Assembly: GCA_002709505.1 (NCBI GenBank)
Contig: PARB01000075.1
Location: forward strand, 1 to 64,000
Source: Paracoccaceae bacterium
GTDB taxonomy: Bacteria > Pseudomonadota > Alphaproteobacteria > Rhizobiales > Stappiaceae
Direction of reading: 5' to 3'
DNA: 64,000 nucleotides
The notes under the pieces are model-generated. The model made no database searches. It was given only the letters and a program-made list of their open reading frames with translations, and had not been told where the DNA came from. Of the stretch, positions 43,250 to 52,300 are shown one piece after another (position 1 is the first letter of the stretch; the number at the start of each line of letters is the position of its first letter). A program made the translations under genes and the position numbers.

Positions 43250-44704
43250 ATGGAAACCGCGGGTCTTTCCCTGTCGCGCGACAGCGCCGTTCCCCTGTCG
43301 GAGCAGATCTACCGGGGCTTGCGTGCGGCAATCGGCGACGGGCGATTGCCGGCGGGCGGAAAGCTGCCGTCCAGCCGCAGGCTCGCCGCAGCGCTCGACG
43401 TGTCCCGCAACACAGTGACGGCGGCCTATGAGCTGCTTGTCGCGGAAGGGGTCATCACGGTGCGTTCGGGCACAGCGCCGCGGATCGCCGAGACGCTTCC
43501 GCAACCGCCGGCAGCGGTGCCGGAGGTGCCGCAGCCGGCGAGACCCGCGCTCTCGCAACGCGGGCAACGCGCGGCCGCCAATCCCTGGGCGGCGACCCGC
43601 AGGATCGCCGGTGGCCGGCTTGAACCCGGCACGCCGGCGCTCGACTGCTTTCCGCGCGATGCCTGGGGCCGCTGTCTGCGCCGCGCCGCGCGCACGATCC
43701 CTTCTGCCGGCCTCTTCTATGATCAACCCTCGGGTCTCATCGTCCTGAAAGAGGTGCTGGCGCGCTATCTTGCGGCGGAACGCGGCGTGCGGGCGCGGGC
43801 CGACACCATCCTGATCACGCCGTCGACCCAGGCCAGCCTGTCGCTGCTGGCCACCTGTCTCGCCGATCCGGGAGACACCGTGTGGCTGGAGGACCCCGGC
43901 TATCTCGGCGCCAGGGCGGCCTTCGATACGGCCGGCTTGCGCATCGCGGCGATGCCGGTCGACGATCACGGCGCGGATGTGTCGGCGATGGCCGCAGGGG
44001 CGATGCCGCCGCGCCTGATCTATGTGACGCCGTCGCATCAGTATCCGATGGGCGCGCGCATGCCCTTGCCGCGCCGGCTCGCGCTGCTGGAAACCGCAAG
44101 GCGCGCGGGCGCGGTCGTGCTTGAGGACGACTATGACAGCGAGTTCCTGTTCGAAGGCCGCCCTGTCGCCGCCCTGCAGGGTCTCGCCGAAGGGGCGGAG
44201 GCGATCTATCTCGGCACCTTCGCCAAGAGCATGATCCCGGGTCTGCGGCTTGCCTACATGGTGGTGCCGCAACCTCTGGCGGCTCCCTTGAGCGCAGCGC
44301 AGCGCGCCGCCGGCCTCTATGCCGGGGCGATCCCGCAGGCGGCGCTTGCCGATTTCATCGATGGCGGCCACTACCGCGCCCATCTCAAACGGATCAGGGC
44401 GCTCTACCAGACACGGGGACGCTATCTGGCAGGGACCTTGCGCGCCGCGCTGGGCAACCGGGTTCAGGTGGCGGATCCGGTCGGCGGCGTGCAACTGGCG
44501 GCCCGCTTCGCGCAATCGGTCGACGACCGCAGGCTTGCCGATGCGGTGAACGCGGATGGTTTCGGTGTCGCCGCCCTGTCCGCCTATGCGCTTGACGCGG
44601 ACGCGCGCGGCCTTGTGATCGGCTTTGCATCGGCGACGCAAGCCGATGCCGCCGCCTGCGTCGCGGCGGTGGCGGCGGCGCTTGACGCGCAACGGTCCGG
44701 TTGA
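43250..44704 (+). CDS. MocR/PdxR-type GntR regulator with aminotransferase domain
   Basis: GntR wHTH (PLSEQIYRGLRAAIGDGRLPAGGKLPSSRRLAAALDVSRNTVTAAYELLVAEGVI) fused to PLP fold I aminotransferase (VVLEDDYDSEF...YLGTFAKSMIPGLRLAYMVVP). Confidence 0.94.
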   Translation: METAGLSLSRDSAVPLSEQIYRGLRAAIGDGRLPAGGKLPSSRRLAAALDVSRNTVTAAYELLVAEGVITVRSGTAPRIAETLPQPPAAVPEVPQPARPALSQRGQRAAANPWAATRRIAGGRLEPGTPALDCFPRDAWGRCLRRAARTIPSAGLFYDQPSGLIVLKEVLARYLAAERGVRARADTILITPSTQASLSLLATCLADPGDTVWLEDPGYLGARAAFDTAGLRIAAMPVDDHGADVSAMAAGAMPPRLIYVTPSHQYPMGARMPLPRRLALLETARRAGAVVLEDDYDSEFLFEGRPVAALQGLAEGAEAIYLGTFAKSMIPGLRLAYMVVPQPLAAPLSAAQRAAGLYAGAIPQAALADFIDGGHYRAHLKRIRALYQTRGRYLAGTLRAALGNRVQVADPVGGVQLAARFAQSVDDRRLADAVNADGFGVAALSAYALDADARGLVIGFASATQADAAACVAAVAAALDAQRSG

Positions 44705-44763
44705 AAATCACTGCCCGGCGAAAGGGTTGCTTGACCGGGGCGCGGGCGGCGCCTAGGTGTCGC

Positions 44764-45160
44764 GGGTCAGTCGGCTGGACGGCCGCTCCCGCAAGCACGG
44801 AAACGTCGCGGGGGAGGAAAGTCCGGGCTCCACGGAAAAACGGTGCCGGGTAACGCCCGGCGGGGGCGACCCCAGGGAAAGTGCCACAGAAAGCAAACCG
44901 CCGGGGCCGAGGCTCCGGTAAGGGTGAAAGGGTGGGGTAAGAGCCCACCGCGCGACCGGTAACGGAAGCGGCACGGTAAACCCCACCGGGAGCAAAACCG
45001 AATAGGGGCGACGCGGAACCGCAAGGTTCCGGCCCGTTTCCAGGCCAGTCGCCCGGGTAGGTTGCGTGAGGCGTTCGGCAACGAACGTCCCAGATGAATG
45101 GTCGTCGCGTGCGGCGCTTGCGCCGTGCCATACAGAACCCGGCTTAGAGGCCGACTGACA
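44764..45160 (+). ncRNA. rnpB: RNase P RNA component, bacterial class A
   Basis: Conserved GAGGAAAGTCCGGGCTCCACGGAAAAACGGTGCCGGGTAACGCCCGG..., AGGGAAAGTGCCACAGAAA, AAGGGTGAAAGGGTGGGGTAAGAGCCCACCGC, GGCAAACCCCACCGGGAGCAA-like P8/P9 region, and 3' ACAGAACCCGGCTTAGAGGCCGACTGACA. Confidence 0.96.
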
Positions 45161-45470
45161 CTTTCCCCTTTTTGCGAATGGTCCGGCGCGCGCGTCCCGC
45201 GGCGCCGTCCCATGCCGTCCCGGGCCAGACCATCCCATGCCGGTCCATGCCTGATGGAAGGCTTCGGCGTGTCGGCGGCGCGGGGACGGCAAGGATCTGT
45301 TTACCATGAGGCGCGAAGCTGTGGAGCGATGTGCGCTGCAGCATCGGCAATTCGCGTCCGGAATCGCGGATTTGTGCGCCGCAAGCGGCATTTTGTTTTT
45401 CGCAACTCATTCTTAAGCTTAACCGTGGATAACTGTTTCGTGGCGCGTGACACGCCTTGGGGGAGGGGGT

Positions 45471-45530
45471 CAAACCATCGGATTCCATTGACGCCCATGA
45501 GGTCCCATGCTATCCCAAATTATCCCGTTT
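45471..45530 (-). promoter_or_regulatory. MraZ-box-like array (six units, exact 10-bp phasing)
   Basis: On minus strand: CGGGATAATTTGGGATAGCATGGGACCTCATGGGCGTCAATGGAATCCGATGG; CCA/CCG of successive units begin at 45475, 45485, 45495, 45505, 45515 and 45525. Confidence 0.7.
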
Positions 45531-45684
45531 CGACGTGAAGCGACGGGTCTAAGGCAAACAACGGATCGGGGAAGTGTCCCGACCGCAGCGGGTTGCGCTG
45601 CGGTGTACGGCATCCGTTTGTCCGGTGAGTGGGGGTTTGGCTGGAGCCGGGCAGTAGCTGTCCGGCCGTGGGGCGAGAGATCGA

Positions 45685-46146
45685 ATGGCCGGCTTCGTGT
45701 CGCATTACACAAATCGGCTCGACGCCAAGGGGCGCGTTTCCGTTCCCGCGCCTTTTCGTCAGGCGCTTGTGCGCGACGGTTTCGAAGGTCTCTACTGCTT
45801 TCCCTCTCCGCACCACCCGGCCATCGATGCCGGTGGCAATCAGCTTGTTGCCCAGATCGAGAAGCGTCTGCTTGGCGTCGCCACGCTGACGGAGGATCAC
45901 GATGCCCTGTCGACGGCCTTCTACGGGGCCAGCGAAACCCTGAAGATCGACGGCGATGGCCGGGTGATGCTCAGCGAGGAGCAGCGTCACTATGCCTGTC
46001 TCGACAATCAGGTCACCTTCGTCGGCCAGGGCTACAAGTTCCAGATCTGGGAGCCGGAGCGCTTCAAGGCGCATCGTGCGGATGCGATGAAGCGCGCCAT
46101 GGACGTGCTGGCACAGCAGTCGGCAAAAGCAGCGGGTGCGGCATGA
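45685..46146 (+). CDS. mraZ: Transcriptional regulator/division protein MraZ
   Basis: MAGFVSHYTNRLDAKGRVSVPAPFRQAL...FYGASETLKIDGDGRVMLSEEQRHYACL; duplicated AbrB-like motifs; first gene of dcw cluster. Confidence 0.95.
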   Translation: MAGFVSHYTNRLDAKGRVSVPAPFRQALVRDGFEGLYCFPSPHHPAIDAGGNQLVAQIEKRLLGVATLTEDHDALSTAFYGASETLKIDGDGRVMLSEEQRHYACLDNQVTFVGQGYKFQIWEPERFKAHRADAMKRAMDVLAQQSAKAAGAA

Positions 46147-47183
46147 TGGCGGCGGCACCCCGATCCGACGGTTCGCAAGACGTATCGAAGCGACCGCATG
46201 TGCCGGTGCTTCTGGCGGAGGTGCTCGAGGCGCTGGCCGCGAAACCCGGCGACGCGATCGTCGACGGCACCTTCGGCGCCGGCGGCTATTCCCGCGCCAT
46301 CCTGGAGACCGGGGCGCGGGTGATCGCCATCGACCGCGATCCCGACGCGATCGCCGGCGGCGCGCCGCTTGTCGCGCAGTCCGCCGGTCGTCTCGATCTG
46401 GTCGAGGGGCGGTTTTCCGATCTCGACGCCCATGTGCGCGACCTCGGCCTGTCGAGCGTCCAGGGCGTGGTGCTCGATCTCGGCGTTTCCTCGATGCAGC
46501 TCGATCAGGCGGAGCGCGGCTTTTCGTTCCGCCATGACGGGCCGCTCGACATGCGCATGGAGCAAAAGGGCCTGTCCGCCGCTGATGTCGCAAACCTCAT
46601 GCCGCAGCGGGACCTGACGCGGGTGATCGGCATTCTGGGCGAGGAGAAGCGGGCCTCCTCCGTGTCCCGGGCGATCTGCGACCGCCGGGCCGAGGCCCCG
46701 TTCACGCGCACCTCGGATCTGGCGGCGGTGGTCGAGAAGGTGGTCGGACGCTCGTTCAAGGGCAAGCAGATCCATCCGGCGACGCGCACCTTCCAGGCGC
46801 TGCGCATGTATGTGAACCGCGAACTGGAGCAGATCGTCGACGCGCTGGCCGCGGCCGAGCGGATCCTGGCGCCGGGCGGACGCCTCGTGGTGGTGACCTT
46901 CCACAGTCTGGAAGACCGCATCGTCAAGCGCTTCCTGGCCGATCGCACCCGCACCCGTGCGGGCGGGTCGCGCCATCTGCCGGAGACCGACGTGCCGCCG
47001 CCGACCTTCGAGCTCGCCTTCAAGGGCGCGCGGGAGGCGGGCGAGGACGAGGTCCGGGACAATCCGCGCGCGCGCTCGGCACGTCTGCGCGCGGCCCTGC
47101 GCACTGATGCGCCGGCACGAACCGACATGCCGGACAATCTCGGCGTTCCGCGCCTGGCCACCCTCGAGCAGGCGGAAGGATAG
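46143..47183 (+). CDS. rsmH: 16S rRNA (cytosine(1402)-N(4))-methyltransferase
   Basis: [36 protein letters not shown]...DLGVSSMQLDQAERGFSFRHDGPLDMRM...TFQALRMYVNRELEQI; ATG overlaps mraZ stop. Confidence 0.96.
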   Translation: MMAAAPRSDGSQDVSKRPHVPVLLAEVLEALAAKPGDAIVDGTFGAGGYSRAILETGARVIAIDRDPDAIAGGAPLVAQSAGRLDLVEGRFSDLDAHVRDLGLSSVQGVVLDLGVSSMQLDQAERGFSFRHDGPLDMRMEQKGLSAADVANLMPQRDLTRVIGILGEEKRASSVSRAICDRRAEAPFTRTSDLAAVVEKVVGRSFKGKQIHPATRTFQALRMYVNRELEQIVDALAAAERILAPGGRLVVVTFHSLEDRIVKRFLADRTRTRAGGSRHLPETDVPPPTFELAFKGAREAGEDEVRDNPRARSARLRAALRTDAPARTDMPDNLGVPRLATLEQAEG

Positions 47184-47187
47184 AGCG

Positions 47188-47544
47188 ATGACACGCTATC
47201 TGAATATCTTCCTGGTGATCGGGGTCCTGGCGGCCGCCGCCACCGTCTACGACATGAAGCACGATGCGGAGCGGGCGGCGGAGCGTGTCGCCAACCTGCA
47301 GCAGCGCATCGACGAGGAACGCGAGCAGCTCAAGCTGCTGCGCGCCGAATGGAGCCTGTTGAACGATCCCGGCCGCCTGCAGCGGCTGGTCGAGCGCTAC
47401 AACGACCACCTCAACCTCCAGCCGCTCGAGGTCGAGCAGATCACCCGTATCGAGGATGTGCCGATCAAGCCGATGAAGCTCGAGCCGATCGGCGGCGACA
47501 ACGCCCTTGGCGGCTATGCCGGCACGCAGCCGGTCGTGAGATAG
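47188..47544 (+). CDS. ftsL: Cell division protein FtsL
   Basis: Single N-terminal TM and coiled coil (AERAAERVANLQQRIDEEREQLKLLRAEWSLLNDPGRLQRLVERY); position between rsmH and ftsI. Confidence 0.9.
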   Translation: MTRYLNIFLVIGVLAAAATVYDMKHDAERAAERVANLQQRIDEEREQLKLLRAEWSLLNDPGRLQRLVERYNDHLNLQPLEVEQITRIEDVPIKPMKLEPIGGDNALGGYAGTQPVVR

Positions 47545-47551
47545 GGGAGCC

Positions 47552-49270
47552 GTGATGTCGAAGAGCGATCAGCCCGTCTCCTTTCTCCAGCGCCGTACGG
47601 TGGGGGAGCGTCATGTTCCGCGCGGTCCCTCGACGCGGGCGGTGCGTTCGCGCGTCTATATGGCGATGGCGATGTTTGGCCTCGTCTATCTGGCCATCGG
47701 CGGCCGGCTGGTCATGCTCGGCTTCAGCGAGGAAGCGGAGACCGCCTCCTATATCTCCGCGCAGGACAGCGTCGCCGCCTCGCGGCCCGATCTCCTCGAC
47801 CGCAACGGCCAGATCCTGGCGACCGACATCAAGACCGCCTCGCTCTATGCCGAGCCGCGCAAGATCATCGACGTCGACGAAGCGCTGGAAGGCATCGCCA
47901 GCGTTTTGCCGGAACTCGGCACGGATGCGGTGCGCCGCCGGCTGGCCAGCAATGCGGGTTTCATCTGGCTGAAGCGCGAGCTCACGCCGCGCCAGCGCAC
48001 GAAGCTGCATGACCTCGGCATTCCGGGCATCGGCTTTTTGGAAGAAAACAGCCGTTTCTATCCCGGCGGTCCGACCGCAAGCCACATCGTTGGCTCGGTG
48101 AATGTCGACAACAAGGGCATCTCCGGCATGGAGCTTGCCGTCGACAAGGCCTGGCTCGGGGAACTCCAGGACCTGGGGTTCGCCAGCGACCGCCGGCCGA
48201 TGGAGGGCGTCAGCCTGTCCGTCGACCTGCGCGTCCAGCATGTGGTGCGCGACGAGCTGGCGAAGGCGCTGGACCGCTACAAGGCGATCGCCGGCGTCGG
48301 CATCGTGCTCGATGTCCGGACCGGCGAGGTGATCGGCATGTCGTCGCTGCCCGACTTCGATCCCAACGACCGGGCGCAGGCGCTGGAAAAGAACCGGCTC
48401 AACCGCGCCACCGGCGGCGTGTTCGAGATGGGGTCGGTGTTCAAGGCCTTCACCGTCGCCATGGCGCTCGACAGCGGCAAGGTGACGATGGACGACAGTT
48501 TCGACGCCACCCGCCCCTTGCGCGTCGGCCGGCGCACGATCAACGACTTCCACGGCAAGCGGCGTATTCTCTCGGTCGCGGAGACCTTCATCTATTCGTC
48601 CAACATCGGTACGGCGAAGATGATGCTGGCGGCCGGGGTCGACACCCAGAAGGCCTTCATGGAGCGCATCGGCCTGACCACGCGCACCGAGACGGACCTT
48701 CCGGAGGTGGCGACGCCGCTGCTTCCGCCGAAGTGGAACGAGCTTGCCGCGATGACGATCTCCTTCGGTCACGGCATTTCCGTCACGCCGATGCAGACGG
48801 CGGTGGCGACTGCCGCGCTCGTCAACGGCGGCCGTCTCATTCCCCCGACGTTCACGCCGCGCAGCGAAGCTGAGGCGAACGAGCTTGCCCAGCAGGTGAT
48901 CGATCCCAGGACCAGCGAGATCATGCGCTACCTGTTCCGGCTCAACGTGCTGAGCGGATCGGGGCGCCGGGCCGAGGTTCCGGGCTATGTGGTCGGCGGC
49001 AAGACCGGCACGGCGGAGAAGATCGAGAACGGCCGCTATGTGTCCGACAAGCGCCGCAACTCCTTCCTCTCGGCCTTCCCGATGGACGATCCGCGCTACG
49101 TCGTGCTGGTGGTGCTCGACGAGCCCAAACCCGAACGCGAGGGCATCGGCGCCACCGCCGGCCTGAACACCGCGCCCACCACATCCGCCATCATTCGCAG
49201 AATTGCCCCCACGCTGGGTGTTTTGCCCAAATTCGGAGATAAGACGGAGACCGTTTCAATCGCCTACTGA
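47552..49270 (+). CDS. ftsI: Peptidoglycan D,D-transpeptidase FtsI (PBP3)
   Basis: SRPDLLDRNGQILATDI, EMGSVFKAFT (SxxK), YSSNIGT (SxN), VGGKTGTAEK (KTGT); GTG 47552 or ATG 47555 start. Confidence 0.96.
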   Translation: MMSKSDQPVSFLQRRTVGERHVPRGPSTRAVRSRVYMAMAMFGLVYLAIGGRLVMLGFSEEAETASYISAQDSVAASRPDLLDRNGQILATDIKTASLYAEPRKIIDVDEALEGIASVLPELGTDAVRRRLASNAGFIWLKRELTPRQRTKLHDLGIPGIGFLEENSRFYPGGPTASHIVGSVNVDNKGISGMELAVDKAWLGELQDLGFASDRRPMEGVSLSVDLRVQHVVRDELAKALDRYKAIAGVGIVLDVRTGEVIGMSSLPDFDPNDRAQALEKNRLNRATGGVFEMGSVFKAFTVAMALDSGKVTMDDSFDATRPLRVGRRTINDFHGKRRILSVAETFIYSSNIGTAKMMLAAGVDTQKAFMERIGLTTRTETDLPEVATPLLPPKWNELAAMTISFGHGISVTPMQTAVATAALVNGGRLIPPTFTPRSEAEANELAQQVIDPRTSEIMRYLFRLNVLSGSGRRAEVPGYVVGGKTGTAEKIENGRYVSDKRRNSFLSAFPMDDPRYVVLVVLDEPKPEREGIGATAGLNTAPTTSAIIRRIAPTLGVLPKFGDKTETVSIAY

Positions 49271-49352
49271 CCGGAGCCGGCGCGAACCGGGGTCGCACCA
49301 AAGGTTCGCATCCGCTCCCAACGACGACGCACACCAGATATTGGCGCACAAC

Positions 49353-52300
49353 ATGCTGCTCAAGGACCTTGCCGGCGAACAGGTGCTCGCCGCACCCGAG
49401 TTCGAAACCGAAATCGCCGGATTGTCCGCCGACAGCCGAACGGTCTCGGACGGATTTCTTTTCGCAGCCCTCAAGGGCGCGACCAGCGACGGGACCCGCT
49501 TCATCGAGGATGCGCGCGCCGCCGGCGCAAGTGCGGTCCTCGTCGGCCAGGACGTTTCCGCGCAGACGCTGGAAAGCCTCGGCGACGGATTTCCTGTCAT
49601 CGTCAGCGACGACCCGCGCCGCACGCTGGCGCTGATGGCGGCGCGCTTCCATGCCGACCAGCCTGAAACCGTTGTCGCTGTCACCGGAACAAGCGGCAAG
49701 ACGTCGGTTGCCGTCTTTGCGCGGCAGATCTTTGCTGCCGCTGGCCACAAGGCGGCCAGTCTCGGCACGATCGGAACGGTGACGAGCGCCGGCGCGAATT
49801 ACGGCGGTCTGACGACGCCCGATCCTGTCTCGCTTCACCAGACGCTGGCGCGGCTTGCCCATGACGGCATCACCCATGCCGCGCTGGAGGCCTCCAGCCA
49901 CGGGCTCGACCAGCGCCGGCTCGACGGCGTGCGCCTCGCGGCTGCCGGCTTCACCAATCTCGGCCGGGACCATCTCGACTATCACGCAGACGTCGAGGAC
50001 TATCTCGCCGCCAAGCTGCGCCTCTTCGACACGCTCCTTCCGGAAGGCAAGCCCGTCGTTCTGGAGCCGGACGCGCCCTATGCCGACCGGGTGATGGCGG
50101 TTGCGCGCGACCGCGGCCTTCCACTTTTCACCGTCGGAGACGGCGGCAAAGATCTCGCCCTCAAGGACATTCGCCACGACGGGTTCATGCAGGTGCTCAG
50201 TCTCGAGACCGAGGACGGGCCGCGCGAGATCCGTCTGCCGCTCGCCGGCAGATTCCAGGTCTCCAATGCACTGATCGCGGCGGGTCTGGCGATTGCCGGC
50301 GGCGTGAAGACCGACGCGGCGCTCGAGGCGCTGGAAAGCCTTGAAGGCGCGCCCGGACGGCTTGAGCTCGTCGGCGAGAGCGACGACGGGGCGCTCGTCT
50401 TCGTCGACTACGCACATAAGCCGGATGCGCTCGACACCGCTCTTGCGGCGCTTCGCCCCTTCACCAAGGGGCGGCTGATCGTCGTCTTCGGCGCGGGCGG
50501 CGACCGGGATGCCGGCAAGCGCCCGCTGATGGGCGCGGCCGCCGCGCGTCAGGCGGACGTGGTGATCGTCACCGACGACAACCCGCGCAGCGAGGATCCG
50601 GCCGCGATCCGCGGCGCGATCCTTGAGGCGGCCCCCGGCGCGCTGGAAATCGGCGACCGACGCGATGCGATCGAGGCGGCTGTCGGCATGTTGCAGGAAG
50701 GCGATGTGCTGTGCATCGCCGGCAAAGGCCATGAGCCGGGGCAGATCGTCGGCGACGAGGTGCTGCCCTTTTCCGACCATCAGGTCGCGCGCACAGCCCT
50801 TGCCGCCATTGCCGAGAGCGACCTGTTCGCCGCCTCCGAAGACGATGCCGGAGGGTTCGAACTGGATCTTGCAACCCTTCTGGAGGACGAGGCGCCGGCC
50901 GCGGACCAAGCCGCTTCGGCAGGGGATACGCCGGAGGCGGACGAGGCGGGGGAAGACACACCGGACGCGGATGGCGTGTCGCTGGACGACCAACTGGCTG
51001 CTGCCCTTCTCGATGAGCTGGGCGGCGATGCCGGCCGGAGCGATGCCGAAGCGGCCGAGGACGGTGCGAACACCGACGACGATATTCTTGCGGACGTCAG
51101 CGAAGGGGCGGAACAGGTCGACGCAGCGGCAAATCTCGATCCCGATGCTGGCGAAGGCGAAGACGACGCGTTGTTTGCCGATGGCGACGACGCGGTCGTG
51201 GCCGACGCGCTGACGACGGACGGCGAAGACGACATCGACACTACCATCGAAGACGCCGGCGAACCGGATCAGGCGGAAGCCGAGGCTAAGGCCGAGGCGG
51301 ATGAAACCGATGTCTCCGCGACCCTTGCCGATGAGACCGAGGACGGGGAAGCGGACGCGGACGAAGCGGACCTTCGCGAGGGGGACATTGACGCTCCTGC
51401 CAAGCCGGCCGACGCCGACGCGGATGATGCCTCCGGGGAAAATGCCGAGGAAGAGCCCGACGCGTCGCGTGATTTCGCGGATGCGGTGCTCCCCGCGGCT
51501 GCTGCCGCGGCCGCGGCTGCCGTTGCCAAGGGGAGCGAGCCGCAGACGTTCGAACCTCTTCCCGAGCCCGACGACAGTCGTCCGCTTTGGACGCTGGACG
51601 AGATGGTCGCGGCGACCGGCGGCAGGGTCGAGGGCGTGGAAGCCGGCGCGGCGATTTCCGGCCTCTCCATCGACAGCCGCACGATCCAGCCGGGCGAGGC
51701 GTTCGTTGCCATTGCCGGCGAGCGGTTCGACGGTCACGATTTTGCCGGCGCCGCCCTTGAGGCCGGTGCGGCTCTTGCCCTCGTGTCCGAGGCCCGGCGT
51801 GCCGACCTGCCCAAGGACGGGCGCTATCTGATCGTCGCGGACGCGCTTGAGGGCTTGCGCGATCTGGCGCGGGCATCGCGGGCGCGCAGCCGGGCGCGGA
51901 TCGTCGCCGTCACCGGCTCGGTCGGCAAGACCAGCACCAAGGACATGCTGAAACTGGCGCTGGATGCCTCCGGCAAGACCCATGCGCCCGTCGCCTCCTT
52001 CAACAATCACTGGGGCGTGCCGCTGACGCTGGCGCGCATGCCGGCGGATGCCGCTTTCGGCGTCTTCGAGATCGGCATGAACCATGCCGGCGAGATCACG
52101 CCGCTGGTCCAGATGGTGCGCCCGCATGTCGCCGTCATCACCACGGTCGCGGCGGTTCATCTGGAGTTCTTCGGCTCCGTGGAGCGGATCGCCCAGGCCA
52201 AGGGCGAGATCTTTCTCGGGCTGGAGCCGGGCGGGCTTGCGCTTCTCAACCGCGACAACGACCAGTTCGATCTCCTGACCTATCTGGCAAAGACCGCCGG

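Noticed and set aside
44394-45391. Several minus-strand ORFs across 44394-45391 (245, 212, 148 aa)
   Set aside because: They cover the RNase P RNA gene; sequence and secondary-structure landmarks identify rnpB, so these frames are spurious.
51480-51530. Ala-run GC-rich stretch in murE-murF considered as a frameshift or assembly artefact
   Set aside because: The reading frame continues through it into intact MurF motifs, so there is no direct sign of an error, although resequencing would be prudent.
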